Source: Sinorhizobium fredii | Lineage (GTDB): Bacteria; Pseudomonadota; Alphaproteobacteria; Rhizobiales; Rhizobiaceae | Assembly (NCBI RefSeq): GCF_002944405.1 | Contig: NZ_CP024307.1 | Span: 1,384,501-1,448,500 of the forward strand | DNA length: 64,000 nucleotides | Direction of reading: 5' to 3' | Shown: positions 1 through 9,304 of the stretch, piece after piece | How positions within the stretch are numbered: position 1 is the first letter of the stretch | Layout of the letters: each line of letters begins with the position of its first letter | Made by a program: the position numbers and the translations under genes | The notes under the pieces: model-generated | The model's input: the letters and a program-made list of their open reading frames with translations, nothing else | What the model was told of the DNA's origin: nothing | Databases searched by the model: none

Positions 1-365
1 TCGTCGTCGAGCGCCGAGAAGATTTCCTCGATAAGCTGCTTGCGCGGATGTTCCGCCGCCTGGAGGACGGCACGGCCCGTCTCGGTAATCGAGACGATCT
101 TGGCGCGGCGATCGTCCGGATCGGGCTTGCGCATCACCAGGCGATCGCGCTCCAGCCCGTCGATCGCCTCCGTCACGGTCCTGGGGGCGAAGTTCAACGC
201 GCAGGCGATGTCGGTCGAGCGGCACGGGCCGAGCTTGCTCAGGAAGAACAGGAACTTGCTTCGGGCAAGTGACACACCTTCCTCGGTCATCGACTCGTTC
301 ACCAGGCGATGGACGCGATGGTAGAGTTCGAACAGTTTGTCGGAGACTTCGAATGTGTTCTTCAT
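1..365 (-). CDS. MarR-family transcriptional regulator (partial, C-terminus beyond window)
   Basis: The reverse strand from the ATG at 365 reads open to the window edge (121 codons), so the C-terminus is missing. The visible part has the MarR winged-helix order: an N-terminal dimerisation helix, then a helix-turn-helix around residues 45-75 (STDIACALNFAPRTVTEAID), then the wing with the family signature DPDDRRAKIVSITETG. MarR dimers usually bind a palindrome in their own promoter, and a 17-bp palindrome lies 25 bp upstream of this start (390-406). The gene is on the same strand as the chemotaxis gene to its right, which appears to end in its own terminator. The ligand and targets cannot be told from the sequence. 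Confidence 0.88.
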   Translation of the reverse strand, partial: MKNTFEVSDKLFELYHRVHRLVNESMTEEGVSLARSKFLFFLSKLGPCRSTDIACALNFAPRTVTEAIDGLERDRLVMRKPDPDDRRAKIVSITETGRAVLQAAEHPRKQLIEEIFSALDD

Positions 366-389
366 GAAAGCCGTTGCGATATGGTGAGG

Positions 390-406
390 TGCCATGTCAA
401 ATGGCA
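390..406. promoter_or_regulatory. Palindrome upstream of the MarR gene, candidate operator
   Basis: TGCCAT-GTCAA-ATGGCA is a perfect inverted repeat with 6-bp arms and a 5-bp centre. It lies 25 bp before the MarR start codon. Its size and place fit a MarR autoregulatory operator. A second perfect palindrome, TTTGTCGACAAA, lies at 437-448. Binding is inferred from position only. Confidence 0.4.
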
Positions 407-479
407 GTTAGACTATATTTAGTGACGGCCGCGGTATTTGTCGACAAAAACCTCCTGATTCTTACGGTCGACGTCCTTT

Positions 480-512
480 GAAAAGAAACGGCCCCCGAAT
501 CCGAGAGCCGTT
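480..512 (-). terminator. Rho-independent terminator of the chemotaxis gene
   Basis: On the minus strand AACGGC and GCCGTT pair around a 14-nt loop and are followed by TTCTTTT. It lies 35 bp past the stop of the chemotaxis receptor gene, in the right direction. Confidence 0.6.
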
Positions 513-547
513 GATCTTTCCGAGGCGAAGAACTGCTGTCCCTGCTG

Positions 548-2386
548 TTAAGCGGCGTGGCGTGGCCGCGACGCCCAAGCGCCGGCGCGGTCCGCGTCGG
601 CGAGAGTGAACCGATCGATCAATTCGCGCAGACGACCCGCCTCCTGTGCCAGGGTCGCGCTGGCCGCATTGGCTTCCTCGACCATCGCGGCGTTCTGCTG
701 CGTCACCTGATCCATCTGATTGACCGCCATGTTGACTTCGGAAAGCCCTGCGGACTGCTCCTGGGCCGAAACGGCGATCGCGTCCATATGTTCGTTGATC
801 GTAACGATAAGGCTCTCGATGGTGCGCAGGGCTTCGCCCGTTTCGCGCACGAGCCGGACGCCGCTTTCGACCTCGTTCGCCGAATTGCGGATCAGTTCCT
901 TGATCTCCTTGGCCGCCTTGGCCGAGCGCTGGGCGAGCTCTCGCACCTCCTGTGCAACGACGGCAAAGCCCTTGCCGGCTTCGCCGGCGCGTGCCGCTTC
1001 CACCCCGGCATTGAGCGCCAAAAGGTTGGTCTGGAAGGCGATCTCGTCGATGACACCGATGATGTTGGAGATCTGGCTGGAGGAATGCTCGATTCGCCCC
1101 ATCGCGTCGACGGCGCCGGAGACGATCGCGCCGGACTTGCGTGCACTCTCGTTCGCCTGGCTCGCCACGGCGCGGGCCTCGTTGGTGCGCTTCGAGGAGT
1201 TGGAGACATTGACGGTGATCTGGTCGAGCGCGGCGGCGGTCTCCTCGAGCGATGCCGCCTGTTGTTCGGTCCGTCGCGACAGGTCGTCGGCACTGTGGCT
1301 CACCTCACGGGCGCCGCCGTCGATGCTGCTCGAACTCGTCGCGACGGCGGAGAGCGTGTCGGCAAGCTGGGCGACCGCCTGGTTCAGGTCGTGCCGAAGG
1401 GGCTCGAAATCGGGCGCAAAAGCCTCGTCGAGCTGGAAGGCGAGGTCGCCGCCGGCCAGCCGCCGCAGTCCGCTTGCAAGCCCGGCCGTCGCTTCTTCGA
1501 GACGCCGCTGCGCCGCCGCTTCGGCCTCCTCGGTCACTCTCTGGCGTTCGCTCTCGGATGCGGCGCGCTGGATACGGGCTTCCTCCTCGAGCTTCTGGTT
1601 GGTGATTGCAGCCTGCCGAAAAATTTCGACGGCGCGGGCCATTTCACCGATCTCGTCCTTCCGGCCGCCATAGGGGATGCCGCTTGCCGTATCGCCCCCG
1701 GCAAGCTTCGCCATCGACGCCGTGATGATCCGGATCGGACGTGCGACGCCGCGTATGGCGTAGGCGACCGCGCCCAGAATGACGAGGGCAGCGAAAGCGA
1801 TGACCGCGGTTTCGGTGGTCATGGCTTCCTTGTGCGTTGCGGCACTGGCGGCGACGGCGGCGCCGGTGCCGGCAAGATTTGCGGCAAGCACGTCGTCGAT
1901 CGCCGCATCGACCTTCTTTTCGGCTGCCGCCATCTCGACTTTGAAGACGCTCTGGGCCTTCATGTTCTCGAGGTTGTTGGAATATTTCAGCATGGCATCG
2001 GCGTCCGACAGATAGGCCTGGTAGGTCGCATGCACCTTTGCGAGCGCCTCCTTGTCGGCATCCGATGTCGCAAGGACCGCATAGTCTTCCGAAAGCTTGC
2101 CGAAGCCTGCGACAGTTTCGCCGATCACCTTTTCCGCCCGTTTCTTCTCGAACGGAGTGAGCGAGATCAGGTGCCGGGCGAAGGCCATCCGGGTGTCCGA
2201 AAGCTGAGTCTCCAGCGCCCGGGCCAGCGAGACGCGCGGCAGCCAGCTGGCGGCGAGTTCGTTGTTCCGCTCGTTCAGCATGCGGATGCTGTTCATCGAG
2301 GAGAGGGCAAGCGCTGCGACGATGGCGACGACCACTACGAAAAGACCGATCAGCGTATGCGAAATCTTCAGGCGGGACATGGACAA
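548..2386 (-). CDS. Methyl-accepting chemotaxis protein
   Basis: Chemoreceptor of 612 residues that would relay ligand binding to CheA/CheW. A short N-terminal tail precedes membrane helix 1 (about 11-29); a helical, 4HB-like periplasmic sensor follows (about 30-190), then membrane helix 2 (193-212) and a HAMP domain (213-265). A charged coiled coil (265-300) leads to a second HAMP-like segment (300-350) and the signalling domain. The conserved hairpin tip is at 447-489 ([20 protein letters not shown] and on). There is no CheR-docking pentapeptide at the C-terminus, so methylation would rely on receptors that have one. It is monocistronic with its own terminator. The ligand is unknown. Confidence 0.93.
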   Translation of the reverse strand: MSMSRLKISHTLIGLFVVVVAIVAALALSSMNSIRMLNERNNELAASWLPRVSLARALETQLSDTRMAFARHLISLTPFEKKRAEKVIGETVAGFGKLSEDYAVLATSDADKEALAKVHATYQAYLSDADAMLKYSNNLENMKAQSVFKVEMAAAEKKVDAAIDDVLAANLAGTGAAVAASAATHKEAMTTETAVIAFAALVILGAVAYAIRGVARPIRIITASMAKLAGGDTASGIPYGGRKDEIGEMARAVEIFRQAAITNQKLEEEARIQRAASESERQRVTEEAEAAAQRRLEEATAGLASGLRRLAGGDLAFQLDEAFAPDFEPLRHDLNQAVAQLADTLSAVATSSSSIDGGAREVSHSADDLSRRTEQQAASLEETAAALDQITVNVSNSSKRTNEARAVASQANESARKSGAIVSGAVDAMGRIEHSSSQISNIIGVIDEIAFQTNLLALNAGVEAARAGEAGKGFAVVAQEVRELAQRSAKAAKEIKELIRNSANEVESGVRLVRETGEALRTIESLIVTINEHMDAIAVSAQEQSAGLSEVNMAVNQMDQVTQQNAAMVEEANAASATLAQEAGRLRELIDRFTLADADRAGAWASRPRHAA

Positions 2387-2664
2387 CTCCGGAATAGCGT
2401 CCGCGAAACTTGGGGTGAACTGTTCCGGCTCTTGATCGTCATGACGGAGCGGATGCAGAAGCAGGAATCATTCCGGTGCTGAAAATGCTCAATGCGTTTC
2501 CATCGCGAAAACTACCGAGCAAGGCGTTACAAAACCGCTAATCGGCGAGCCCGGCGGATGCTGAAGCGGCGCTCTCGGACGGCTGCGCGACGTTGCCCAC
2601 AACTCAGTTGGGCCCCGTCAGCCCGCGTCGTTGACGGCAGGGGCAGGGCCGGCCATGGTCGGTC

Positions 2665-3945
2665 ATGCCTTTCCGATTTATCCATACCGCAGATCTCCAT
2701 CTCGATTCGCCCTTGCGCAGCCTGGCGCTCCGCAACGAGGAGCTCGCCGGGATCGTGCGGGGTGCCACCCGCAATGCCCTCGTGCGTATCGTCGATCTCT
2801 GCATCGCCGAAAGCGTCGACGCGCTGCTGATCGCCGGCGATCTCTATGACGGCAATCAGACGTCGATGAACACGGCGCTCTTCCTCGCCGGTGAGCTGCG
2901 CCGTCTCGACGAGGCGGGCATCCGCACCTTCATCATCCGCGGCAACCATGATGCCCAGTCGCAGGTGACGCGCGAGCTGACGCTGCCGGCGTCGGTGCAT
3001 GTCTTCAGCGGCCGCGGCAAGCCGGTGCTCGCCAAGACTCTGGAAAACGGCAGAGCCGTTCACATTCACGGCATGAGCTTTGCCGACCCGCACGCGCCGG
3101 AAAGCCTGCTGCCGCATTTCCAGCCTCCCATCGCGGATGCCATCAACATCGGCATGCTGCACACGAGCCTCGCCGGCTCGGCGGGGCACGACCCCTATGC
3201 GCCCTGCAGCGTCGCCGATCTGGAGCGGCATGGCTATGACTATTGGGCTCTCGGACACGTGCACCAGCGGCAGGTCCACGGCGTCAAACCATGCATCGTC
3301 ATGTCGGGCATGCCGCAGGGCCGGGATATCAACGAATCGGGCGTGAAGGGCGTCACCCTTGTCACGATCGACCACGACGGTGAGGTGACGCTGGAAGAGC
3401 GGGCGGTGGGTGCGGCTGTGTTCGAGCGCGTGTCGATCGACCTGACCGGGACGGCGGACTGGCGCGACATGCTGGAGGTCGCCGGCCGGCAGCTCGGTCT
3501 GATTCGAAAGGGTCTGCCGGAAGCCGATCTCATCCTGCGGATCACGCTGAACGGTACGACGCCGCTTTCCTGGCGGCTGCGGCGGGATTTCGACCTGCTG
3601 CAGGGAGAGCTGGCGAATATCGCCGCCGGGCTCGGCCGATGCTGGGTCGAGAAGATCGAGACCCAGTTTGCAAATTGCAGCAAGCATGCAGGGCCTATCG
3701 CTGCCGATCCGATCGGCGAACTGACGGCACTCGTCGAGACCGAAGTGTTGTCGGCCTTCGCCTACCGCGCCGACATGCGCGCCGTCGCCGAGGAGCTGCT
3801 GCCGCATCTGCCTGTCGAACTGCGGCATCTGCTTGCCGGGGACGAGGGCATGCTCGACAAGCTGGTGGAGAATGCCGCGCTTTCAGGTAGCGCCGATGTC
3901 CTGTCGCATCTCCATGGCCGCAGCCTCGTCGAGGGCATCGACTGA
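2665..3945 (+). CDS. SbcD/YhaO-like metallophosphoesterase, DNA repair exonuclease subunit
   Basis: 426-residue calcineurin-like nuclease of the Mre11/SbcD group. The dimetal motifs are in order: TADLHLDS (8-15), GDLYDG (58-63), GNHD (93-96) and GHVH (197-200). The C-terminal half lacks strong motifs and probably contacts the ATPase partner. Its stop overlaps the start of the next gene by one base (TGATG), so the two are translationally coupled and very likely form one complex, as SbcD-SbcC or YhaO-YhaN do. The pair is closer to YhaO/YhaN than to canonical SbcCD. Expected role: ATP-dependent processing of blocked or hairpin DNA ends. Confidence 0.9.
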   Translation: MPFRFIHTADLHLDSPLRSLALRNEELAGIVRGATRNALVRIVDLCIAESVDALLIAGDLYDGNQTSMNTALFLAGELRRLDEAGIRTFIIRGNHDAQSQVTRELTLPASVHVFSGRGKPVLAKTLENGRAVHIHGMSFADPHAPESLLPHFQPPIADAINIGMLHTSLAGSAGHDPYAPCSVADLERHGYDYWALGHVHQRQVHGVKPCIVMSGMPQGRDINESGVKGVTLVTIDHDGEVTLEERAVGAAVFERVSIDLTGTADWRDMLEVAGRQLGLIRKGLPEADLILRITLNGTTPLSWRLRRDFDLLQGELANIAAGLGRCWVEKIETQFANCSKHAGPIAADPIGELTALVETEVLSAFAYRADMRAVAEELLPHLPVELRHLLAGDEGMLDKLVENAALSGSADVLSHLHGRSLVEGID

Positions 3946-6900
3946 TGCGGCTGCAACAGCTGGATCTCGTCCGCTACGGCAAGTTCACTGAACGAAGCCT
4001 CGATTTCGGCACTGCCCAGCGGGGAGAGCCAGATTTCCACTTGATCTACGGCCCGAACGAGGCGGGCAAATCGACCCTGTTCTCGGGCTTCCTCGACCTG
4101 CTCTTCGGCATCGAACGCATGAGCCCCTACGGCTTCCTGCATCCCTACCAGACAATGCGGATCGGCGGCGTTGTCGAGGCTGGCGGCAAGAGACATCACG
4201 CCTATAGGATCAAGCGGAACGCCAACAGCCTTGTCGGTCCCGACGAGCAGCCGCTGCCGGACAACCTCTTCTCCTCGGCGCTCGGATCGATCGACCGGGA
4301 TACCTACCGCATGATGTTCTCGCTCGACGACGACAGCATCGAGGAAGGCGGGGAAGCCATCCTAAAGAGCGAAGGCGAACTCGGGTCGCTGCTCTTCTCG
4401 GCAAGTTCGGGTCTGCCGGACAGCAGTGCGGTGCTTGCCAATCTGCGCACCGAAGCGGACGCCTTCTTTCGCCCCCAGGCGCGCAAGCATCAGCTTGCGG
4501 AGCTGAAGGCGGAGCTCGATGCCCTGAAATCCCAGCGCAAAGCAGTGGACGTCAACGCGCGCGAATATGCCGAACTTCGCAAGACGCTGACGAAAGCCCG
4601 CGACCGCCACGATGCAGCAGCGCGACAGCGCGCCGAACTGCGCGTGCGCCGGGATCGGCTGCGCGCCGAGCTCGAATCCCTGCCGCTCCTTGCAAGGCTC
4701 AACCTTGCACGGGAAGAGCTTGCCGGCAGGCAGGCCTTGCCGGTGCCGCCGCAGGAATGGTGGAACGATCTGCCGGCCCTCCGCCGCCGGGAGGTCGAAA
4801 TCGCTACCCGGCTCCGGCAACTGGACGAGGAACTGGCGCAGCGCCGGGCGGAGCTCGAGGATCTGCCGCGGGACGAAGAGGCGCTTGCGCTCGCGGGACG
4901 CTTCGAGGCGTTGCGCGAATCGGCACTCGACGCCCGCTACCAGACGGCCGCCCGCGATATGCCGTCGCGCCTCGACGAATTGGCAAGGGTCTCCGCCGAG
5001 ATTCGTGCCTGCCTCATCCGTCTCGGCGAGGCGGACAATGCCGATCCCGTTTCGCTGGTGCTGCCGACTGCCCGCGCTGCCCGGCTGCAGGAACTGGTTC
5101 GCCAGCACGCGGGCCTCGCGGAGAAGCTGGCGTCGGCGCGCGGGGAGCTCGACAGCGCCAGACGCGATCGTGCTCAGACCGAACGCGATGCGGAGCGGCT
5201 CGGCAACGGTGTCGCCGATACGGGCATTCTGGCCGAACGGCTGCATGTGCTGCGGCAGAGCGATTGCCTTTTGCGCCAGCAGGCCGCGACCAGGGAGGTC
5301 GACCGGCTGGCGGCGGCGCTTGCCGATGCCATGGACGGCTTGCGGCCGTTCGCCGGCGATGCGGATGAACTGGCGACGCTGCCCGTTCCCGCGCCCGGCG
5401 TGGTCGCCATGTGGAAAGCGGAGGAATCCGCTCTTTCGGAGCGGCGGCTGCGGCTCGACGACCGGATCGGCGACGAGCGCGCGCGCCAGGCGGCAGACGA
5501 GGCGCGGCTTGCCGCACTCGCTGCAGACGGCGCTGCAGTGGACGATGCGACCGCAGGCGAGCTGCGCCGGCGCCGGGACCTCGCCTGGCAAGTGCATCGC
5601 ACCAGCCTCGACAAGCGGACGGCAAGCGCCTTCGAGGCGGCATTGCGGGAGGACGATGCCGCCGCGGCGCTGCGCCTCGCCCATGCCGAGCGGCTGGCTG
5701 AGATGCGCGGCCTCACTTTGGCGATTTCCGAAAGGCGCGCGCGACTGCAGGCGCTCGAAGCACAGCGGGAGGCGCTCTCCGAAGAGGGCCAGCGGCTGCA
5801 CAAAACGGTGGCCGCTGCCGCAAGTGCAAGCGGCTTACCCAACGTCAGGCAAATATCGCAGCTGGAGGCTTGGCTTGCCGCGCGAGCCGCGGCGCTGGCG
5901 CTTCGCGCCGAGCTGCGCCCCGCGCACCAGGCGAAAGACCGGGCCGCGTCGGAAGAACAGACGGCGGCACGCGCATTGCGGGGAGAATTGGAGCGCCTGG
6001 GCGCGGCGGACCACCTGCCGGACAGCTTTGACGAGCTCCTCGTTGTTGCGGAACGGGTCGTCTCCCGCGCGCAAGCGGCATCGGCGGCCCACAGCACGGC
6101 AGTGGCACAGCTTCACCGCGCCACGGAAGCTATGGAAAACCGGGAGACGGTTCTCGCCGCCGCCGAGGCCGCCATGATCCGCTGGGAAGAGGCGTGGGCG
6201 GAGGCGCTCGCCGCGACCTGGCTTGCCGGCCGCGCCGACCGGCCGGCTCCGCACGAAATCGGCCCGGTGCTCGCGGTCCTGCAGGACTTCGACAAGCTCA
6301 TGCAGAAGAAGGGCGAGCTCGACCATCGCATTGCCGGCATGCGGAAAGACCAGGCGAGCTTTGCCGAGGCGATCGTGGATCTCGCCCACGACGCCGGAGA
6401 GCAGGGCGATCCGCTCGCGCTTTATGCGTCGCTGCGCGACCGCATCGCCGCCGCACAGCGCCAGGAAGAGCGCCGCCTCGAAGCCTTGGGCAGCATCGAA
6501 CGTCTAGAGGAGGCGCTTCGGCTGCTGCGCAGCGAGGAGCGGCAGCACCTGGCGATGAAGCAGGTGATGTTCGACTTCTTCGGATGCGAAACGTTGGAGG
6601 AGGCCGGACTTCGCCTGGAGGCCGTTCGCGAGCAGGAGCGGCAACGGCTGAGATGCGCCGAGCTTGAACAGGATCTGTTGACCCGGCTCGGCACTGCCAC
6701 GACCGGAGAAGCCGAATCCATCCTCGCTGGCGTGGACGAGCCCGAGCTCAGGCTTGAACTCACCCGGCTGGAGGAAGCGATCGACGTCATCGATCGCGAC
6801 GTCAGCGAGTTGCACGCGGAAGTCAGAAACAAGGAAAGGGCGCTTGCCGAGATCGAGGGTGGCGACCGGGTGGCCGAACTCGAGCAGAAGCAGCGAACCA

Positions 6901-7400
6901 TCCTGCTCGAGATCGAGCACAAGGCGGTCGGCTATCTGCGGCTCAAGGCCGGCGTCGTTGCCGCCGAACACGCGCTGAGGCTGTTTCGCGAGCGCCATCG
7001 CAGTGCCATGATGCAACGCGCCTCGCGGACCTTTTCGCATATCAGCGGCGGCGAATATGCCGGGCTTTCGACCCAGGCGGAAAAGGGGCAGGAATTCCTG
7101 ATCGCCAACACGGCGGCGGGCGGCTCGAAGCTCGCCGGCGACCTCTCGAAAGGCACCCGCTTCCAGCTCTACCTTGCCTTGAGAATGGCCGGCTACCACG
7201 AGGTCGCCGCGGCCCGCGAGACGCTGCCCTTCATCGCAGACGACATCATGGAAACGTTCGACGACAACCGCGCTGGCCGCGCCTTCGATCTGATGGCGGA
7301 GATGGCCCGCGTCGGCCAGGTGATCTATCTGACGCACCACGAGCACCTTTGCGACATCGCCCGCAGCGCCTGCCCCGGGGTAAGACTTCACAGGCTGTAG
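3945..7400 (+). CDS. YhaN/SbcC-like SMC-type AAA ATPase
   Basis: 1151-residue SMC/Rad50-like protein. It has an N-terminal Walker A (GPNEAGKST, 36-44), a very long Glu/Arg/Ala-rich coiled-coil middle (about 170-1020), and a C-terminal ABC head with signature LSKGTRFQLYLALRMA followed by the Walker B-like stretch FIADDIMETFDD. No Rad50 CxxC zinc hook is evident in the middle of the coil, which fits YhaN better than SbcC. The gene overlaps the nuclease gene by one base. The protein would use ATP to clamp DNA and gate the nuclease. It reads outward into a cupin gene 88 bp downstream, which need not be related. Confidence 0.88.
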   Translation: MRLQQLDLVRYGKFTERSLDFGTAQRGEPDFHLIYGPNEAGKSTLFSGFLDLLFGIERMSPYGFLHPYQTMRIGGVVEAGGKRHHAYRIKRNANSLVGPDEQPLPDNLFSSALGSIDRDTYRMMFSLDDDSIEEGGEAILKSEGELGSLLFSASSGLPDSSAVLANLRTEADAFFRPQARKHQLAELKAELDALKSQRKAVDVNAREYAELRKTLTKARDRHDAAARQRAELRVRRDRLRAELESLPLLARLNLAREELAGRQALPVPPQEWWNDLPALRRREVEIATRLRQLDEELAQRRAELEDLPRDEEALALAGRFEALRESALDARYQTAARDMPSRLDELARVSAEIRACLIRLGEADNADPVSLVLPTARAARLQELVRQHAGLAEKLASARGELDSARRDRAQTERDAERLGNGVADTGILAERLHVLRQSDCLLRQQAATREVDRLAAALADAMDGLRPFAGDADELATLPVPAPGVVAMWKAEESALSERRLRLDDRIGDERARQAADEARLAALAADGAAVDDATAGELRRRRDLAWQVHRTSLDKRTASAFEAALREDDAAAALRLAHAERLAEMRGLTLAISERRARLQALEAQREALSEEGQRLHKTVAAAASASGLPNVRQISQLEAWLAARAAALALRAELRPAHQAKDRAASEEQTAARALRGELERLGAADHLPDSFDELLVVAERVVSRAQAASAAHSTAVAQLHRATEAMENRETVLAAAEAAMIRWEEAWAEALAATWLAGRADRPAPHEIGPVLAVLQDFDKLMQKKGELDHRIAGMRKDQASFAEAIVDLAHDAGEQGDPLALYASLRDRIAAAQRQEERRLEALGSIERLEEALRLLRSEERQHLAMKQVMFDFFGCETLEEAGLRLEAVREQERQRLRCAELEQDLLTRLGTATTGEAESILAGVDEPELRLELTRLEEAIDVIDRDVSELHAEVRNKERALAEIEGGDRVAELEQKQRTILLEIEHKAVGYLRLKAGVVAAEHALRLFRERHRSAMMQRASRTFSHISGGEYAGLSTQAEKGQEFLIANTAAGGSKLAGDLSKGTRFQLYLALRMAGYHEVAAARETLPFIADDIMETFDDNRAGRAFDLMAEMARVGQVIYLTHHEHLCDIARSACPGVRLHRL

Positions 7401-7488
7401 CGACTGGGCGGAAAAACGCTAAGGTGCTTCCGATTGCGCCCGCATGGTGCGCGACGTGATTTCACGCGTATGCCAAGAGGAGGTTCGA

Positions 7489-7887
7489 ATGGAAATCTTT
7501 GAGTGTGGCTCGAGACCCTCGTCGCGCGGACCGTCCGACTATTTTCAGGGATCCGTACGCATCGACCCGGCCTTCGAGGCACCCGCGCCGGCCCGGGTAA
7601 GAGGAGCGACGGTCACCTTCGAGCCCGGCGCCCGCACCGCCTGGCACACCCACCCGCTCGGCCAGACGCTCATCGTCACCGCCGGCCGCGGCCTTGCGCA
7701 AAGCTGGGGCGGCGAACTCCGCGAAATCCGCGCCGGCGACGTCGTCTGGTTCCCGCCGGGCGAAAAACACTGGCACGGCGCCGCCGCCGACACGGGAATG
7801 ACCCATATCGCCATTCAGGAGGCGCTCGACGGCAAGGTCGTCGATTGGCTGGAGCATGTGACGGACGAGCAGTCTCGCGGGGGGTGA
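7489..7887 (+). CDS. Cupin-domain protein
   Basis: 132-residue single-domain cupin. The first cupin motif is visible as [19 protein letters not shown] (His, His, Gln and later Glu-like positions) and the second as [10 protein letters not shown], together giving metal-ligand His residues. I chose ATG 7489 over the in-frame ATG at 7444 because AGAGGAGG lies 5-6 bases before it and homology-like sequence begins there. Small cupins of this type occur in oxidoreductase or decarboxylase clusters, but no such partner lies next to this one. The substrate is unknown. Confidence 0.88.
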   Translation: MEIFECGSRPSSRGPSDYFQGSVRIDPAFEAPAPARVRGATVTFEPGARTAWHTHPLGQTLIVTAGRGLAQSWGGELREIRAGDVVWFPPGEKHWHGAAADTGMTHIAIQEALDGKVVDWLEHVTDEQSRGG

Positions 7888-7944
7888 TGAGCCGAATGGC
7901 AACGATCGTAGCCACTTACGGTGAATTGCTAATGCTTTGGATAA

Positions 7945-8020
7945 TGGTGGGCGATGAGAGACTCGAACTCCCGACATCCTCGGTGTAAACGAGGCGCTCT
8001 ACCAACTGAGCTAATCGCCC
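7945..8020 (-). tRNA. tRNA-Val (anticodon TAC)
   Basis: The reverse strand folds as a full cloverleaf of 76 nt with the CCA end encoded. The acceptor arm GGGCGAT pairs with ATCGCCC, the D arm contains AGCTCAGTTGGTAGAGC, the anticodon stem CCTCG/CGAGG carries loop TTTACAC with anticodon TAC, and the T arm contains GTTCGAGTC. The gene stands alone, with no other tRNA on this strand. Confidence 0.97.
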
Positions 8021-8060
8021 TTTCGCGTGCCGGACCGCTGTCCGCCGCGTCGGTGGGCGT

Positions 8061-8089
8061 GATCTATGCGCAACCGGCAAAAACCGCAA
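8061..8089 (-). promoter_or_regulatory. Candidate promoter of tRNA-Val
   Basis: On the minus strand TTGCGG (8089-8084) is followed after 17 bp by TAGATC (8066-8061). This would start transcription about 35 bp before the tRNA. It is a match to sigma-70-like spacing only. Confidence 0.4.
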
Positions 8090-8317
8090 GAGCATTCGAT
8101 CGATTTTTTTGATTTTTTTGCGAGCGGGTCGGCGAGCGCGGGATCGGGCGCTGCCGGCGCTGTGGACAGGAGAGGGGGGCGGCGCCGACGGTAGCGACGT
8201 CGCGGCGTCCGGGTAGCGAGAGAGGGGGCTTCGACCGTCCCGCCCTATGCGGATTTTCTCATTTGGGCAGCCTGTGGGTCAAAATTCTCTCCGTCACGGA
8301 TTTGTCTTCAAACACGC

Positions 8318-8346
8318 TTGACACCCCAGGGCGAACCGCTTAGTTA
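8318..8346 (+). promoter_or_regulatory. Candidate promoter of the tRNA-Asp pair
   Basis: CTTGACA (hexamer TTGACA at 8318-8323) and TAGTTA (8341-8346) are spaced by 17 bp. The -35 is a full match and also fits the rhizobial CTTGAC preference. Start would be near 8353, about 60 bp before the first tRNA-Asp. Confidence 0.55.
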
Positions 8347-8414
8347 GCCGCTCATCGAAACGGCAGGGCCGCTTTGATAAAGGGGTGCGCGAGCGCCCCG
8401 GCCAGTCAAGAGAA

Positions 8415-8491
8415 GCGGGTGTAGCTCAGTCGGTTAGAGTGCCGGCCTGTCACGCCGGAGGTCGCGGGTTCGAGCCCCGTCACTCGCGCCA
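8415..8491 (+). tRNA. tRNA-Asp (anticodon GTC), copy 1
   Basis: 77-nt cloverleaf with encoded CCA. The acceptor GCGGGTG pairs with CACTCGC with a G-T position, the D arm is AGCTCAGTCGGTTAGAGT, the anticodon stem CCGGC/GCCGG carries loop CTGTCAC with anticodon GTC, and the T arm is CGGGTTCGAGCCCCG. It is identical to the copy at 8564-8640. Confidence 0.97.
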
Positions 8492-8563
8492 CTCTTCTTC
8501 TGGTGCATCGGCATCCTCAAGGAGTGCCGATGGTGAGATAATGGCCTGCCATGGCCATGATGC

Positions 8564-8640
8564 GCGGGTGTAGCTCAGTCGGTTAGAGTGCCGGCCTGTC
8601 ACGCCGGAGGTCGCGGGTTCGAGCCCCGTCACTCGCGCCA
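8564..8640 (+). tRNA. tRNA-Asp (anticodon GTC), copy 2
   Basis: Identical in all 77 nt to the tRNA-Asp at 8415-8491 and in the same orientation, with 72 bp between them. The spacer has no clear promoter, so the two are probably transcribed together. Identity indicates a recent duplication or ongoing gene conversion. Confidence 0.97.
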
Positions 8641-8938
8641 TTTCTCCTCACACCATGCTTCAGTGTCAGTCGGCCGTTTTTGCATTGCCGCAATGCGGTC
8701 TCGGCATGGCTCTTGCGGGGAGGGGCGACCGGTTCCCAGGATTCCGTGTTCCACTGTGTCAACTGTGAGAAAGTGCCGTTCAAACCTGTGCCGCGAACCG
8801 GTTTAAATGCCTCGTCGAGGCTTGCGCATGGGCGCGGCCTGCGCTAACCACTCTGGCGTTGCAACATGATTTTCGGCCTGCGGCATTCGTTGTTCGAGCG
8901 CTTCTCCCAAGGCGCTTCGCAGGCAGGGACGGATAACA

Positions 8939-9304
8939 ATGACAGAACTTCTCGGTTCCTATGTTCCGATCGCGATTTTCATTGGAATCGCTCTTGTGAT
9001 CGGTCTCGCACTCCTGATCGCTCCCTTCGCAGTTGCCTTCAAGGCGCCCGATTCGGAAAAGCTCTCGGCCTATGAGTGCGGCTTCAATGCGTTCGACGAC
9101 GCCCGCATGAAGTTCGACATCCGCTTCTATCTTGTGTCGATCCTCTTCATCATCTTCGACCTGGAAGTCGCCTTCCTCTTCCCCTGGGCGGTTTCGTTCA
9201 AGGCGATGGGCTGGTTCGGCTTCTGGTCGATGATGGTCTTCCTCCTGGTCCTGACGGTCGGCTTTATCTATGAATGGAAAAAGGGAGCGCTGGAATGGAA
9301 CTAG
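8939..9304 (+). CDS. nuoA: NADH-quinone oxidoreductase subunit A
   Basis: 121-residue membrane subunit of complex I, first gene of a 14-subunit nuo operon. It has three membrane helices (about 8-30, 62-85 and 90-113). The conserved loop [12 protein letters not shown], whose Cys lies near the quinone site, and the motif [11 protein letters not shown] are both present. The start is preceded by GGGACGG at modest distance. A weak promoter-like pair TTGCGC-N17-TAACCA lies at 8822-8850. The last ten bases overlap nuoB. Confidence 0.97.
   Translation: MTELLGSYVPIAIFIGIALVIGLALLIAPFAVAFKAPDSEKLSAYECGFNAFDDARMKFDIRFYLVSILFIIFDLEVAFLFPWAVSFKAMGWFGFWSMMVFLLVLTVGFIYEWKKGALEWN

Larger units (their letters stand above)
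8021..8414. other. Intergenic region between divergent tRNA genes
   Basis: This 394-bp gap separates tRNA-Val (minus) from tRNA-Asp (plus). It holds a promoter-like element for each: TTGCGG-N17-TAGATC on the minus strand and TTGACA-N17-TAGTTA on the plus strand. The middle is GC-rich with short T runs near 8104-8119. I see no open frame with a ribosome binding site. Confidence 0.5.

Noticed and set aside
2261..2280. GTTC-like pairs inside the chemotaxis gene
   Set aside because: Spacing is 5 bp, not 7, and the place is inside a coding sequence.
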